Positions 1-6,761 of a stretch of 27,748 bases of DNA are shown here, piece after piece. Source of the DNA: an uncultured Thermomicrobia bacterium (lineage in GTDB: Bacteria; Chloroflexota; Chloroflexia; Thermomicrobiales; JALYUS01); assembly GCA_937968015.1 (NCBI GenBank), contig CALBSO010000038.1, forward strand, positions 1 through 27,748, in the 5' to 3' direction. Below the pieces are notes generated by a model. The model was given only the letters and a program-made list of their open reading frames with translations, had not been told where the DNA came from and did no database searches. Numbering within the stretch: the first letter of the stretch is position 1; each line of letters begins with the position of its first letter. The translations under genes and the position numbers were made by a program.

Positions 1-59
1 ACTTGCATACGTCAGGCTTGCAATCGTCTAAGTTCGATTGGCTGCCTACTTAGGTTTTC

Positions 60-1163
60 TTACGCCAGATACTTCTTGAACCACCCAAGCGTGCGTGCCC
101 ACGCCTCTTGCGCGGAGGTGGGGACGTAGCCGAAGCCGTTCATGAAGGGGCGCGTGTCGTTGTTGAAGGCATGCCCGGTGTTCGGAAAGATCTTAAAATC
201 CAGCGGCTTGTCGGCGGCTTTCGCCGCGTCCTCGAACGGCTGGATACCCGCCGAGAGCGAGTCGAGCGCGCCGTAGTTCCCCATCAAAGGGCAGGTGAGG
301 CTCGCGGCCTCTTTCGTCGGATCAACGCGGCCCGGCGCATTATTGGTGCTGAGTTGTCCGTAGAAGGCGACTGCGGCATCGAATCCCTTCACCTTCTCCG
401 CCGCGATCACGACGATCCGGCCGCCGAAGCAGAAGCCGGTGATCCCGACCTTCGGCGCGCCGACGCCCGTGCCCTTGAGGTAGGCGACCGCCGCCGTGAC
501 ATCGCTGAGCATCTGATCGTCGGTCAACCGGCCGATCGCCGCAGTCGAATCCTGCGGGGTATTGAAGGCCATCGTCCCACCCTCGCGCGAGAGCAGATCC
601 ACTCCGAGGCCGACGAACCCTTCCTTGGCGAGGCGGCGCGTCACATCCTTGATGTGGTCCGTCAGCCCCATGTTTTCATGGATGACGATCACGCCCGGGA
701 AGGGGCCGGCGCCCGTCTTTGGGCGCGCCTCGTAGGCAATGATGTCCGCCGTGCCATTCTTGAACTGCACCATCCGGGCGTTCACCGCGTCTGCCGGAAC
801 ACCGGTCGCGACAGGCGTGCCAGCGGCCGCCACGGCGGAACCGGCGGGCCGGGTTGCCGCAGCCGCACTCGCACCCGCGGCGGTCGTGCCGGGGGGTGCT
901 TGCGTTGCGGCGGCGGAGCCAGTTATCGCGGCAGTAGGTGCGGTAGTCGCGGTGGTAGTCGCGAAGGGGGTTGCCGTCGGGCCACTCCCGCCGCACGATT
1001 CGAGGAGCATTGTCGCGGCGGCGAGTGAGCCGAGCGTGATCGTCGCGCGCATCAGGAATTCCCGCCGCCCGATCGTGCCGGCATACCACGCTGCGATGAG
1101 TGATCGGACCTCTGGGTTGTCATCGGTAGGGGCGGGCGGCGGGCGAGAGACAGTCGTTGCCAC
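60..1163 (-). CDS. Dienelactone hydrolase family lipoprotein, Tat-type signal
   Basis: Alpha/beta hydrolase of the dienelactone hydrolase (carboxymethylenebutenolidase) family, 367 aa, which hydrolyses esters or lactones; the real substrate is unknown. The hydrolase domain covers about residues 125-367 and shows the nucleophile motif GFCFGG (Cys245), Asp301 in ALDS and His331 in GHAF, the family's Cys-Asp-His triad, plus IHENMGL near the domain start. The N-terminus has twin Arg33-Arg34 in GRREFL, a hydrophobic stretch and Cys57 in LESC, so export by Tat and lipid anchoring outside the membrane are likely. Glu at -2 of this lipobox is unusual. Residues 60-120 are an Ala/Thr/Pro linker like those of the two solute-binding lipoproteins at the far end of the window. 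The start is GTG, with AAGGAGGC at 1171-1178 seven bases upstream. Confidence 0.9.
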   Translation of the reverse strand: MATTVSRPPPAPTDDNPEVRSLIAAWYAGTIGRREFLMRATITLGSLAAATMLLESCGGSGPTATPFATTTATTAPTAAITGSAAATQAPPGTTAAGASAAAATRPAGSAVAAAGTPVATGVPADAVNARMVQFKNGTADIIAYEARPKTGAGPFPGVIVIHENMGLTDHIKDVTRRLAKEGFVGLGVDLLSREGGTMAFNTPQDSTAAIGRLTDDQMLSDVTAAVAYLKGTGVGAPKVGITGFCFGGRIVVIAAEKVKGFDAAVAFYGQLSTNNAPGRVDPTKEAASLTCPLMGNYGALDSLSAGIQPFEDAAKAADKPLDFKIFPNTGHAFNNDTRPFMNGFGYVPTSAQEAWARTLGWFKKYLA

Positions 1164-1202
1164 AGTGGGTGCCTCCTTGTGGTGAAGCCGCGCCCGATCT
1201 TG

Positions 1203-1231
1203 AGTGTACTGTCGCTACCTATCAGTGTCTA
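1203..1231 (-). promoter_or_regulatory. Putative sigma-70 promoter of the dienelactone hydrolase gene
   Basis: Read on the minus strand, TAGACA (1231-1226), 17 bases, then TACACT (1208-1203). This would start transcription near 1196 and give a leader of about 33 bases that contains the strong ribosome-binding site. It was found by eye; the match is good but not perfect (5/6 and 4/6). Confidence 0.4.
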
Positions 1232-1347
1232 CGCCGAAAAACGGCGCATTCGATTAATAGAGAGATCCGTGATCCGTTCGCATGCGTCTCTTTCAGCGAG
1301 TAGGCAGCCTTGTTGTGCCGTCGTTTGTTCATCGAGGAGGGAATCAC

Positions 1348-1770
1348 ATGTCAAGCGCGGAGAATGTGGAACTTGCGCGTCGGTACTTTGAAGATTTCTG
1401 CACGGGTCGCCGGCTGGATCTCGCGGGTACGCTGATGAGCGCGGATTATGTCTATCATGACCCGCAGCTTCCGGGGGTGCGGGGGGCGGAGGCGATGGCG
1501 CAGACCGTGGCTGTATTTCAGGACGGAGTAGATGGTCATTGGCAGATTGAGGAGATTATCCCCGCCGAGAACGATCGCGTCGTCGTCCGCTGGACCGGTA
1601 CGGGAACCCACAATACGGAGGTGATGGGCATCCCGCCTACCGGCAAATCGGTGCGTGTGTCGGCCATCTCGATCCTGCGCGTCGCGAATGGCAAAATTGC
1701 CGAGCAGTGGTGTAATTGGGATACGCTGGGCATGTTGCAACAGATGGGCGTGGCCCCGATGCCGGGATAA
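1348..1770 (+). CDS. SnoaL-like ester cyclase family protein (NTF2 fold)
   Basis: A 140-aa protein of the SnoaL-like/ester cyclase group of NTF2-fold proteins: small cone-shaped barrels that bind or isomerise small molecules. The N-terminal helix with ENVELARRYFEDF, the YVYHDP strand, the VRWTGTGTH strand and the final strand ending KIAEQWCNWD follow the family pattern, and the length is typical. The true activity cannot be read from the sequence. The start is the ATG at 1348, six bases after GAGGAGGG; an in-frame ATG at 1282 has no ribosome-binding site and would add unlike residues. It is transcribed away from the dienelactone hydrolase gene and is followed 179 bases later by an SMP-30 gene on the same strand. 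Confidence 0.85.
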   Translation: MSSAENVELARRYFEDFCTGRRLDLAGTLMSADYVYHDPQLPGVRGAEAMAQTVAVFQDGVDGHWQIEEIIPAENDRVVVRWTGTGTHNTEVMGIPPTGKSVRVSAISILRVANGKIAEQWCNWDTLGMLQQMGVAPMPG

Positions 1771-1888
1771 ACGACCGGATACTCCATCGTCATCGTTGCA
1801 TGACTGGCACAATGGGCGTGCGAATACAATTGTCGTGGGAGGCTGCGGCCATTGCGCGTCCATTTTCCTTTGGCGCTTCTGGTATGCT

Positions 1889-1906
1889 CACCTCTGCAAC
1901 GAGGTG
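1889..1906. repeat. Short perfect inverted repeat upstream of the SMP-30 gene
   Basis: CACCTC, six bases, GAGGTG, just downstream of a TATGCT (1883-1888) that could be a -10 box, though no -35 box is seen at the right distance. It could be an operator or a small leader hairpin. Nothing else is recognisable in the 179-base gap 1771-1949. Confidence 0.25.
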
Positions 1907-1949
1907 CGCGATCGAAACGCGCGGCGGGAGATAGCGGGAGGAAAGCGCG

Positions 1950-2852
1950 ATGGCATGGACGTTTGAACTGCTCGCGGGGCCGATGACGATCACCGAGGGG
2001 CCGGCGTGGGATGGCAGCGGACTCTTCTTTACGGCAATCCGTCAGAACCGCATCCTCCGCTACGATCCCGCCGCGAAGACGATCATCACCGTCTATGCGG
2101 AGACGAGCGGCACGAACGGTCTCCTCTTCGCTCCGGACGGGCGTCTCTTTGCCTGCGAGAGCGTCAGCGGTGCGATTGCCTGTTACGACACGAACGGCAA
2201 GAAGACGATCCTCGTCAGCCGGTTCGAGGGGAGGCGACTCAATGCTCCGAACGACCTCGCCCTCGACAACCAGGGGCGCATCTATTTCACCGATCCGCGC
2301 TACGGTGAGCAGGAGGGACGCGTACTCGATCACGACTCCATCTATCGCATCACACCGCCGGCAGACGGTTCCACTCCATGGGCAATCGAACGGATGACCT
2401 TCGATACCACCCGCCCGAACGGCATTCTCCTCTCTCCGGACGAGCGCACGCTCTATGTCGCGCAGAGTGACTACACCGAGACCGCGAAGCGCGAGTTGCG
2501 CGCCTATCCGATTAAGGCAGATGGCACGCTCGGTCCGTACATCGTTCTGCACGATTTCGGCGCGAACCGGGGCATTGACGGTATGTGCTTCGATACGGAG
2601 GGGAACATCATCGCGACCTGCGGCTGGGAACTCGGCGGGCCGGGCTGTCGCCTCGCCGTCTTCGCGCCCGACGGCACGGTGCTGGAGGAGCATCCCGTCC
2701 CGGTGGGCCGCCCCACCAACTGCACCTTCGGGGGCGCAGACCTCCGTACCCTCTATGTCACGACGATTGACGGTCATCTCTATCACGTCAAGGACACGGG
2801 CCGCCGGGGCTATCTCCAACCACCCACGCAACGCCCCTGGCTTCCGTCGTAA
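1950..2852 (+). CDS. SMP-30/gluconolactonase/LRE family protein
   Basis: Six-bladed beta-propeller of the SMP-30/gluconolactonase family, 300 aa, the usual length. Family members are metal-dependent lactonases acting on sugar lactones such as gluconolactone. The four expected metal-ligand blocks are present in order: TEGPAWDG (Glu16), NAPNDLALD, RPNGILLSPD and NRGIDGMCFD. There is no signal peptide, so it is cytoplasmic. The ATG start follows GGGAGGAAAG (1936-1945). It ends 18 bases before the convergent membrane-protein gene. The exact sugar substrate is unknown; together with the SnoaL-like gene upstream it suggests small-molecule turnover, but they need not form one pathway. Confidence 0.9.
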   Translation: MAWTFELLAGPMTITEGPAWDGSGLFFTAIRQNRILRYDPAAKTIITVYAETSGTNGLLFAPDGRLFACESVSGAIACYDTNGKKTILVSRFEGRRLNAPNDLALDNQGRIYFTDPRYGEQEGRVLDHDSIYRITPPADGSTPWAIERMTFDTTRPNGILLSPDERTLYVAQSDYTETAKRELRAYPIKADGTLGPYIVLHDFGANRGIDGMCFDTEGNIIATCGWELGGPGCRLAVFAPDGTVLEEHPVPVGRPTNCTFGGADLRTLYVTTIDGHLYHVKDTGRRGYLQPPTQRPWLPS

Positions 2853-2870
2853 GGGATTTCAATGCGTCAG

Positions 2871-3263
2871 TCAAATCCAGGTAAATGGGGAGCGCTGTTC
2901 CCAGTGGCGGCGGACGTTTGGGGCGTAGAAGCGGCGTTTCGCTCGCCAAAGAAGCGACATCTTCACCCAGTCGCGCTCACTCGCGACGTCCATCGCATGG
3001 TGGAGCGTCATGCCGAGCGCGACCGCGCCGAGCGTCGGGCTTTTCCGCCATGCCGCGACAAGCGCGACCGCCGCGATGACATCGAGGCCATGAAAGAGAA
3101 CAAAGGTGTGATGCCGCGCCCTGCCCGATTTGTGCAGCCCGACATCGAGAAAGTGATCTACGTCAATCAGCACCCCCCCAATGAAGACCGGTACCCGATA
3201 CCGGCGCGGCATCGCCGCCATCAGGGGCAGCGTCACGGCAAGATGTTGCGTCGGATAAGGCAT
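2871..3263 (-). CDS. Small membrane protein, YdjM-like metal-dependent hydrolase type
   Basis: A 130-aa hydrophobic protein with three or four membrane segments (about residues 8-20, 26-42, 52-68, 76-92). It carries GGVLIDVDHFLD near residue 30, HH further on, FVLFHGLD, and LHHAMD. Asp-x-Asp-His plus paired His in membrane segments is the pattern of the YdjM/DUF457-type metal-dependent membrane hydrolases. It is shorter than typical members, so the assignment is tentative. The ATG start has GAAGGAGG just upstream (about 3267-3274). It is on the same strand as the ABC export genes but about 50 bases downstream of them, and faces the SMP-30 gene. Confidence 0.6.
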   Translation of the reverse strand: MPYPTQHLAVTLPLMAAMPRRYRVPVFIGGVLIDVDHFLDVGLHKSGRARHHTFVLFHGLDVIAAVALVAAWRKSPTLGAVALGMTLHHAMDVASERDWVKMSLLWRAKRRFYAPNVRRHWEQRSPFTWI

Positions 3264-3309
3264 GGGCCTCCTTCGTGAGGGACGAGTAATGAGAAGATGC
3301 CGTTTCGCC

Positions 3310-3330
3310 TCGCTACTCGTTCCTCGTTCC
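3310..3330. repeat. 7-bp tandem repeat array (TCGYTMC type), three units
   Basis: TCGCTAC TCGTTCC TCGTTCC without gaps. The stop codon of the ABC ATPase gene (minus strand, 3313-3315) lies in the first unit, so the last residues of that protein (GTRNE) are encoded by the array. Units of the same type occur at 4381-4401 and 11260-11311. Confidence 0.8.
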
Positions 3331-4308
3331 TATCCCCTCCTGATAGATGCGTCGCACGATGTCCTCGATTTCCGGTTCCTCAATCGTCAGGTCGCGGATA
3401 CCGTAGCGGGCGGAGACGGCGGCGATCAGTTCCGCCGCTGTCACCTCAGCGCGGCGGAAGCGGAGCCAGCGGCGCAGGCCGTCCGCCCGGATTTCCTCAG
3501 CAGGCAGACCGGTGAGGGGGCTCGGTTCGTCGGTCTCCAGATCAACAACGAGCGTCCGTTCTGTACCGAAGCGGTCGCGAATCGCCTCGACGCTACCATC
3601 GTACAGCAAATGGCCGTGGTCAATAATCATCATCCGGGGGCAGAGATGGGCGATGTCCGCCATATCATGCGTCGTCAGGAGAACCGTGACGCCACGCTCG
3701 CGGTTAATCTCCAGCAGGAATTCGCGGATGCGCCCCTTCGCCACGACGTCGAGGCCAATCGTCGGCTCGTCGAGGTAGAGGATTGGCGGGTCATGGAGGA
3801 GCGCCGCCGCGAGATCGCCGCGCATCCGCTGACCGAGCGAGAGTTGCCGTACCGGCGTCTGCAAGAACTCATCGAGGCCGAGTACATCCCGGAACGCGGT
3901 AAGGTTTTCCGTGAATCGCGCTTCCGGAACGCGATAGACATAGCGCAGGAGTTCGAGCGATTCAATCAGCGGCAAATCCCACCAGAGTTGCGTGCGCTGC
4001 CCGAAGACGACGCCGATCCGGGCGGCGAGCGTGCGCCGCTGCCGCGTCGGGTCAAGCCCCGCAACGCGCACCTGCCCGCCCGACGGGACGAGAATGCCCG
4101 TCAGCATCTTGATCGTCGTGCTCTTACCCGCGCCATTCGGCCCGACGTAGCCGACCATCTCTCCCGGTGCGATGGTGAAGGAGATACCGTCCACCGCATG
4201 CACCGCCTGCGTCCCGCGTGAGACGAGCGTCTTGAGCGCCCCGCCCTTCTTCACCGGCACTCGATACGTCTTCTCCAGTCGCTCCGCCACAATTACGGGG
4301 TCGTCCAC
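3313..4308 (-). CDS. ABC-2 type exporter, ATP-binding subunit (COG4586-like)
   Basis: Nucleotide-binding subunit of an export-type ABC transporter, 331 aa, that powers the two permeases encoded just upstream. Visible motifs: Walker A GPNGAGKST (56-64), signature LSLGQRMRGDLAAALL, Walker B ILYLDEPTIGLD, and H-loop TTHDMADI. The C-terminal 80 or so residues form the regulatory extension usual for this group. The chosen start is GTG at 4308, preceded by GGAAGGGTGG; the open frame runs further up to 4374, but that part is a translated 7-bp repeat and has no ribosome-binding site. The substrate is unknown. The nearest described group is the COG4586/COG4587/COG3694 trio, with members proposed to export cationic drugs or lipids. 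The C-terminus ends inside a repeat array. Confidence 0.9.
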   Translation of the reverse strand: MDDPVIVAERLEKTYRVPVKKGGALKTLVSRGTQAVHAVDGISFTIAPGEMVGYVGPNGAGKSTTIKMLTGILVPSGGQVRVAGLDPTRQRRTLAARIGVVFGQRTQLWWDLPLIESLELLRYVYRVPEARFTENLTAFRDVLGLDEFLQTPVRQLSLGQRMRGDLAAALLHDPPILYLDEPTIGLDVVAKGRIREFLLEINRERGVTVLLTTHDMADIAHLCPRMMIIDHGHLLYDGSVEAIRDRFGTERTLVVDLETDEPSPLTGLPAEEIRADGLRRWLRFRRAEVTAAELIAAVSARYGIRDLTIEEPEIEDIVRRIYQEGIGTRNE

Positions 4309-4332
4309 ATCATCACCACCCTTCCATAGCGC

Positions 4333-4374
4333 TGAGTACTGAGCACCAAGCACCAGGCACCAAGCACCAGGCAC
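4333..4374. repeat. 7-bp tandem repeat array (NNRGYAC type), six units
   Basis: TGAGTAC TGAGCAC CAAGCAC CAGGCAC CAAGCAC CAGGCAC, six perfect-length units in a row. It lies between the second permease gene and the ABC ATPase gene, so it is in the leader of the ATPase part of the operon mRNA. The unit sequence differs from the other arrays but the 7-bp period is the same. Confidence 0.85.
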
Positions 4375-4380
4375 ATCCTC

Positions 4381-4401
4381 TCGTTACTCGTTCCTTCGTT
4401 C
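4381..4401. repeat. 7-bp tandem repeat array (TCGTTAC type), three units
   Basis: TCGTTAC TCGTTCC TTCGTTC, six bases after the array ending at 4374. It overlaps the stop codon of the second permease gene (TGA on the minus strand, 4402-4400). The units match those at 3310-3330 and 11260-11311. Confidence 0.75.
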
Positions 4402-5299
4402 AACTTCCCGTGCTCTGGTACTGCCGCACGCCCCATTCCCAGAAGCAAAGAGCGACAGCGCAGAAGATGACCGTCACGGCGGGAGTGAGGAATGAGACGA
4501 AGCGTGGTAATCCCAGTGGGTCCGTGCGGTCGAGGAAATACAATCCAGGGTAATAGGCGACGAAGGCGATCGGGATAAAAAATGTGAAGGTGCGGCGGAT
4601 CCACGCCTGATAGATGCTGATCGGATAACTGGACATGTAGACGCCGCCGTAGGTGAAGACGTTGATGACCTCCGTCCGCTCGATTGTCCAGAAAGAGAGT
4701 GTGCCGCCGATCAAATCAATGGCGGCGAAGAGGAAAATGCCGCTGAGGATGACAACCGGCATGTAGAGCAGTTTCCCGACGGTCCATGTGAGATGCACGC
4801 GCATCAACGCGAGGATGAGCGCCACTACGCCGGTGAGCACGCGCCCAAGCCGCTTGAGTTGAAAATCCGAGGCGAGCACCTGGACAATCGGCGTGATGGG
4901 CCGGAGCAGAATGCGGTCAAACTCCCCCTGCCGCACCGTGAGCGAGAAATCCTCGAAACTCTGCGCGACCACCTCGTGGAACGCGAAAGAGATGGTGACG
5001 AGCGCGTAGAGAAAGACGATCTCGCCGACGCCCCAGCCGCCGAGCGACGAAAATCGGTGGAAGAGAATGAAGATGCCGGCGAGTTCGAGACCATTGACGA
5101 GAAAGCGGCTGATCACATCGAGGATGAACGAGGCGCGGTATTGCATCTGCCCCCGAATGCGCGCCGCGATGAAGCGGAGGTAGAGCGAGAACTCCGTTCG
5201 CAGGACTGAGGACTGAGGACTGAGGACTGAGGGCCGCACTGAAGGCACGGGTTGTTTCGGCATCACAGGCATGCTTTTCGATGCCTTTTCGTTTCTCAT
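4400..5299 (-). CDS. ABC-2 family permease with repeat-encoded N-terminus
   Basis: Integral membrane subunit of the ABC export system, 299 aa, with six membrane segments: about residues 62-82, 96-115, 155-170, 180-198, 235-252 and 268-285. The body (from about residue 37, TEFSLYLRFIAARIRGQ) matches the COG3694/ABC2_membrane_6 group, normally near 262 aa. The extra N-terminal 35 residues include PSVLSPQSSVL, encoded by four GACTGAG units (5204-5231). The ATG at 5299 has AAGGAG at 5307-5312, so translation through the repeat is likely. No in-frame start with a good ribosome-binding site is seen after it. It lies 49 bases downstream of the first permease. Confidence 0.85.
   Translation of the reverse strand: MRNEKASKSMPVMPKQPVPSVRPSVLSPQSSVLRTEFSLYLRFIAARIRGQMQYRASFILDVISRFLVNGLELAGIFILFHRFSSLGGWGVGEIVFLYALVTISFAFHEVVAQSFEDFSLTVRQGEFDRILLRPITPIVQVLASDFQLKRLGRVLTGVVALILALMRVHLTWTVGKLLYMPVVILSGIFLFAAIDLIGGTLSFWTIERTEVINVFTYGGVYMSSYPISIYQAWIRRTFTFFIPIAFVAYYPGLYFLDRTDPLGLPRFVSFLTPAVTVIFCAVALCFWEWGVRQYQSTGS
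5204..5231. repeat. 7-bp tandem array, four perfect GACTGAG units, inside a coding region
   Basis: Four identical GACTGAG units in a row. On the coding (minus) strand they read as CTCAGTC and encode a Ser/Pro/Val/Leu stretch in the permease N-terminus. They are complementary to the array at 5315-5335; the pair shares 23 bases of perfect complementarity, separated by about 83 bases. Confidence 0.9.
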
Positions 5300-5314
5300 C
5301 CTCGCTCTCCTTCG

Positions 5315-5348
5315 CTCAGTCCTCAGTCCTCAGTCCTTCCCCTCAGTC
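5315..5348. repeat. 7-bp tandem array, CTCAGTC units, inverse partner of 5204-5231
   Basis: Three adjacent CTCAGTC units (5315-5335) and a fourth at 5342-5348. It fills the space between the two permease genes, immediately before the ribosome-binding site (5307-5312) of the second one. In the mRNA it can pair with the coding array at 5204-5231, placing the ribosome-binding site and start codon in the loop. Confidence 0.9.
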
Positions 5349-6140
5349 CTATCCCCCTTGCACGACGACTTTCCGCGTTGCGGCGACGACCATCGCCCGC
5401 CCGCCGAGAATGAGGACCGCGCACCATGCGACCTGCAACGCAAGTGCGGCGAGCGCTCCGGCGCCCGTGAGATGGCCGAGGAAGATGTCTGCCGGCGTCT
5501 GCATCATGCCGCGAAAGGGGAGAATATTGCTGACGAGCAACAACCAGCCGGGGAAATAGACGAGCGGCACCTCGAAGCCGGAGAAGAGCGTCGCCGTGAT
5601 CGCCGCCGCGCTCCCGACGCCGCGCACATCGAGGAGCCAAAACGCGCTGAGATTGACGGTGAACCGGAAGGCGAACGACGTGACGGCGGCGAGGACGACG
5701 CTGAGCGCGAAGAGCAGCCATTGCCCGAACGACGCGGGGAGCCGCGCCCCGAAGATCAGCGCGATCACGACGAATGAGGTGACGCCGCGAAAGAGCAGGT
5801 GATAAACGGCGCGCCCCATATCCCGCGCGAGCCAGTAAGCGTAGTAGTCATACGGGCGGGAAAGGTCCGTCACGACGCTGCCCGTCTTGATCGTGTCGGC
5901 GACCTCCCACCAGCCCCAGAGATAGAGCACCATCAGCATGCCTTGCCCAAGCGCGACGAAGGTGACGGCATCGGTCAGATCGTATCCCGCAATCTCGCCG
6001 CGCGCGTGGTATAGGGCGATGAAGATGAGCGCGCGGATGCAGCCGAAGAAACAGTTGGTGACGATGCCGGAGATCGTCGCGGCGCGGTAGGCGATCCACC
6101 GTCGGTAGGAACGGAGCGCGACTTCGTAATAAAGACGCAC
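5349..6140 (-). CDS. ABC-2 family permease (COG4587/ABC2_membrane_6 type)
   Basis: First gene of the export operon: a 263-aa integral membrane protein with six hydrophobic segments (about residues 20-42, 57-77, 107-130, 140-163, 172-200, 230-250). The N-terminus (RLYYEVALRSYRRWIAYRAA), the conserved IKTGSVVTDLSRPYDYYAYWL block and the C-terminal TRKVVVQGG end are typical of this permease group. It should pair with the second permease and the ATPase to form an exporter of unknown substrate. The start is GTG at 6140, nine bases after GGAGGGAGGG. Gene order is permease-permease-ATPase, all on the minus strand. The stop codon adjoins the CTCAGTC repeat array. Confidence 0.88.
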   Translation of the reverse strand: MRLYYEVALRSYRRWIAYRAATISGIVTNCFFGCIRALIFIALYHARGEIAGYDLTDAVTFVALGQGMLMVLYLWGWWEVADTIKTGSVVTDLSRPYDYYAYWLARDMGRAVYHLLFRGVTSFVVIALIFGARLPASFGQWLLFALSVVLAAVTSFAFRFTVNLSAFWLLDVRGVGSAAAITATLFSGFEVPLVYFPGWLLLVSNILPFRGMMQTPADIFLGHLTGAGALAALALQVAWCAVLILGGRAMVVAATRKVVVQGG

Positions 6141-6208
6141 GAAAACCCTCCCTCCAAGGCGTTGCGGGGCATGCCAAACGCCGCCAACCGCGGCGCACCG
6201 GACTTGTC

Positions 6209-6217
6209 ATTGTACCA
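6209..6217 (-). promoter_or_regulatory. Putative extended -10 promoter of the ABC export operon
   Basis: Minus strand TGGTACAAT (6217-6209) fits an extended -10 element (TGn then TACAAT, 5/6). No good -35 box is seen. Transcription would start near 6202, giving a leader of about 62 bases before the GTG at 6140. Confidence 0.35.
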
Positions 6218-6283
6218 GCCGCGTCAAGGGGTCAGCGGGTCGGTTCACGGATGCGATATACTGTCCATAGCGAAGGAGTCGCA

Positions 6284-6711
6284 ATGGAAACCAGGACCAA
6301 AGCCATGATCGAAGACTTGTATCATGCCCCGGATGATGGCGGCACATACGAACTCGTGGACGGAAGGCTGGTGCATATGTCGCCCACGGGTTCAGACCCG
6401 ATGCCTCATATACCTTCCACCTCCCGGAAAACCGCATGCGTTTCGTGGAAGGCGCGCCCGTCTTTGCCGTTGAAGTACGCTCAGAGAATAATTACGGCCC
6501 GACTGCCGACGCCGACTATGCCGCAAAGCGGAGGGATTACTTTGCGGCCGGCAGCACAGTTGTCTGGGACGTTGATACGGGCGCGCGAATGGTCGTATCC
6601 TACCACGCCTCCGCTCCTGAAACACCGCGTCTGTTTCGCGCTGGCGACACGGCTGATGCCGCCCCCGCGCTTCCCGGCTGGCGCGTCGTGGTTGACGAAC
6701 TTTTCCGCTGA
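6284..6711 (+). pseudogene. Uma2 family endonuclease remnant (internal deletion plus frameshift)
   Basis: Two parts of one Uma2-fold (DUF820, restriction-endonuclease-like) protein in different frames. Part 1 (from ATG 6284, ribosome-binding site GAAGGAG) gives TYELVDGRLVHMSPTG, the family N-terminus. Part 2, shifted in frame from about 6410, gives MRFVEGAPVFAVEVRSEN, AAKRRDYFAAG, VVWDVD and PALPGWRVVVDELF, the family C-terminal half ending at TGA 6711. Between them roughly 80 residues usual for the family, including the SPDAAF catalytic Asp block, are missing. Only about 142 codons remain of a gene normally near 210. The Glu and Lys of the second half are intact. It is a decayed gene; Uma2 genes are numerous and often lost in Chloroflexota and cyanobacteria. 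Confidence 0.85.
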
Positions 6712-6727
6712 AACGTAAGAACCCCCT

Positions 6728-6752
6728 TTCCCATTGGGAAAGGGGGCAGGGG
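6728..6752 (-). terminator. C-rich/G-rich hairpin ending the isocitrate dehydrogenase-like gene
   Basis: Near-perfect stem CCCCCTTTCCC, three-base loop, GGGAAAGGGGG. On the minus strand, downstream of the 6762 stop, it is preceded by CCCCCTG and followed by TTCTTACG. The same design (C-rich lead, stem, TTCT tail) is used at 27335-27367, so it seems a recurring terminator element. The T-run is weak here. It lies between convergent genes and could work both ways. Confidence 0.6.
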
Positions 6753-6761
6753 GCGGGCCGT

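Noticed and set aside
1232..1247. CGCCG-AAAAA-CGGCG hairpin as a terminator
   Set aside because: It lies between divergent genes, where no transcript is expected to end, and the stem is only 5 bp.
4308..4374. Upstream extension of the ABC ATPase frame
   Set aside because: It is a translated NNRGYAC repeat with no ribosome-binding site; the GTG at 4308 has one and gives the family length.
4333..5348. CRISPR array
   Set aside because: Units are only 7 bp with no spacers, and no cas genes are present.
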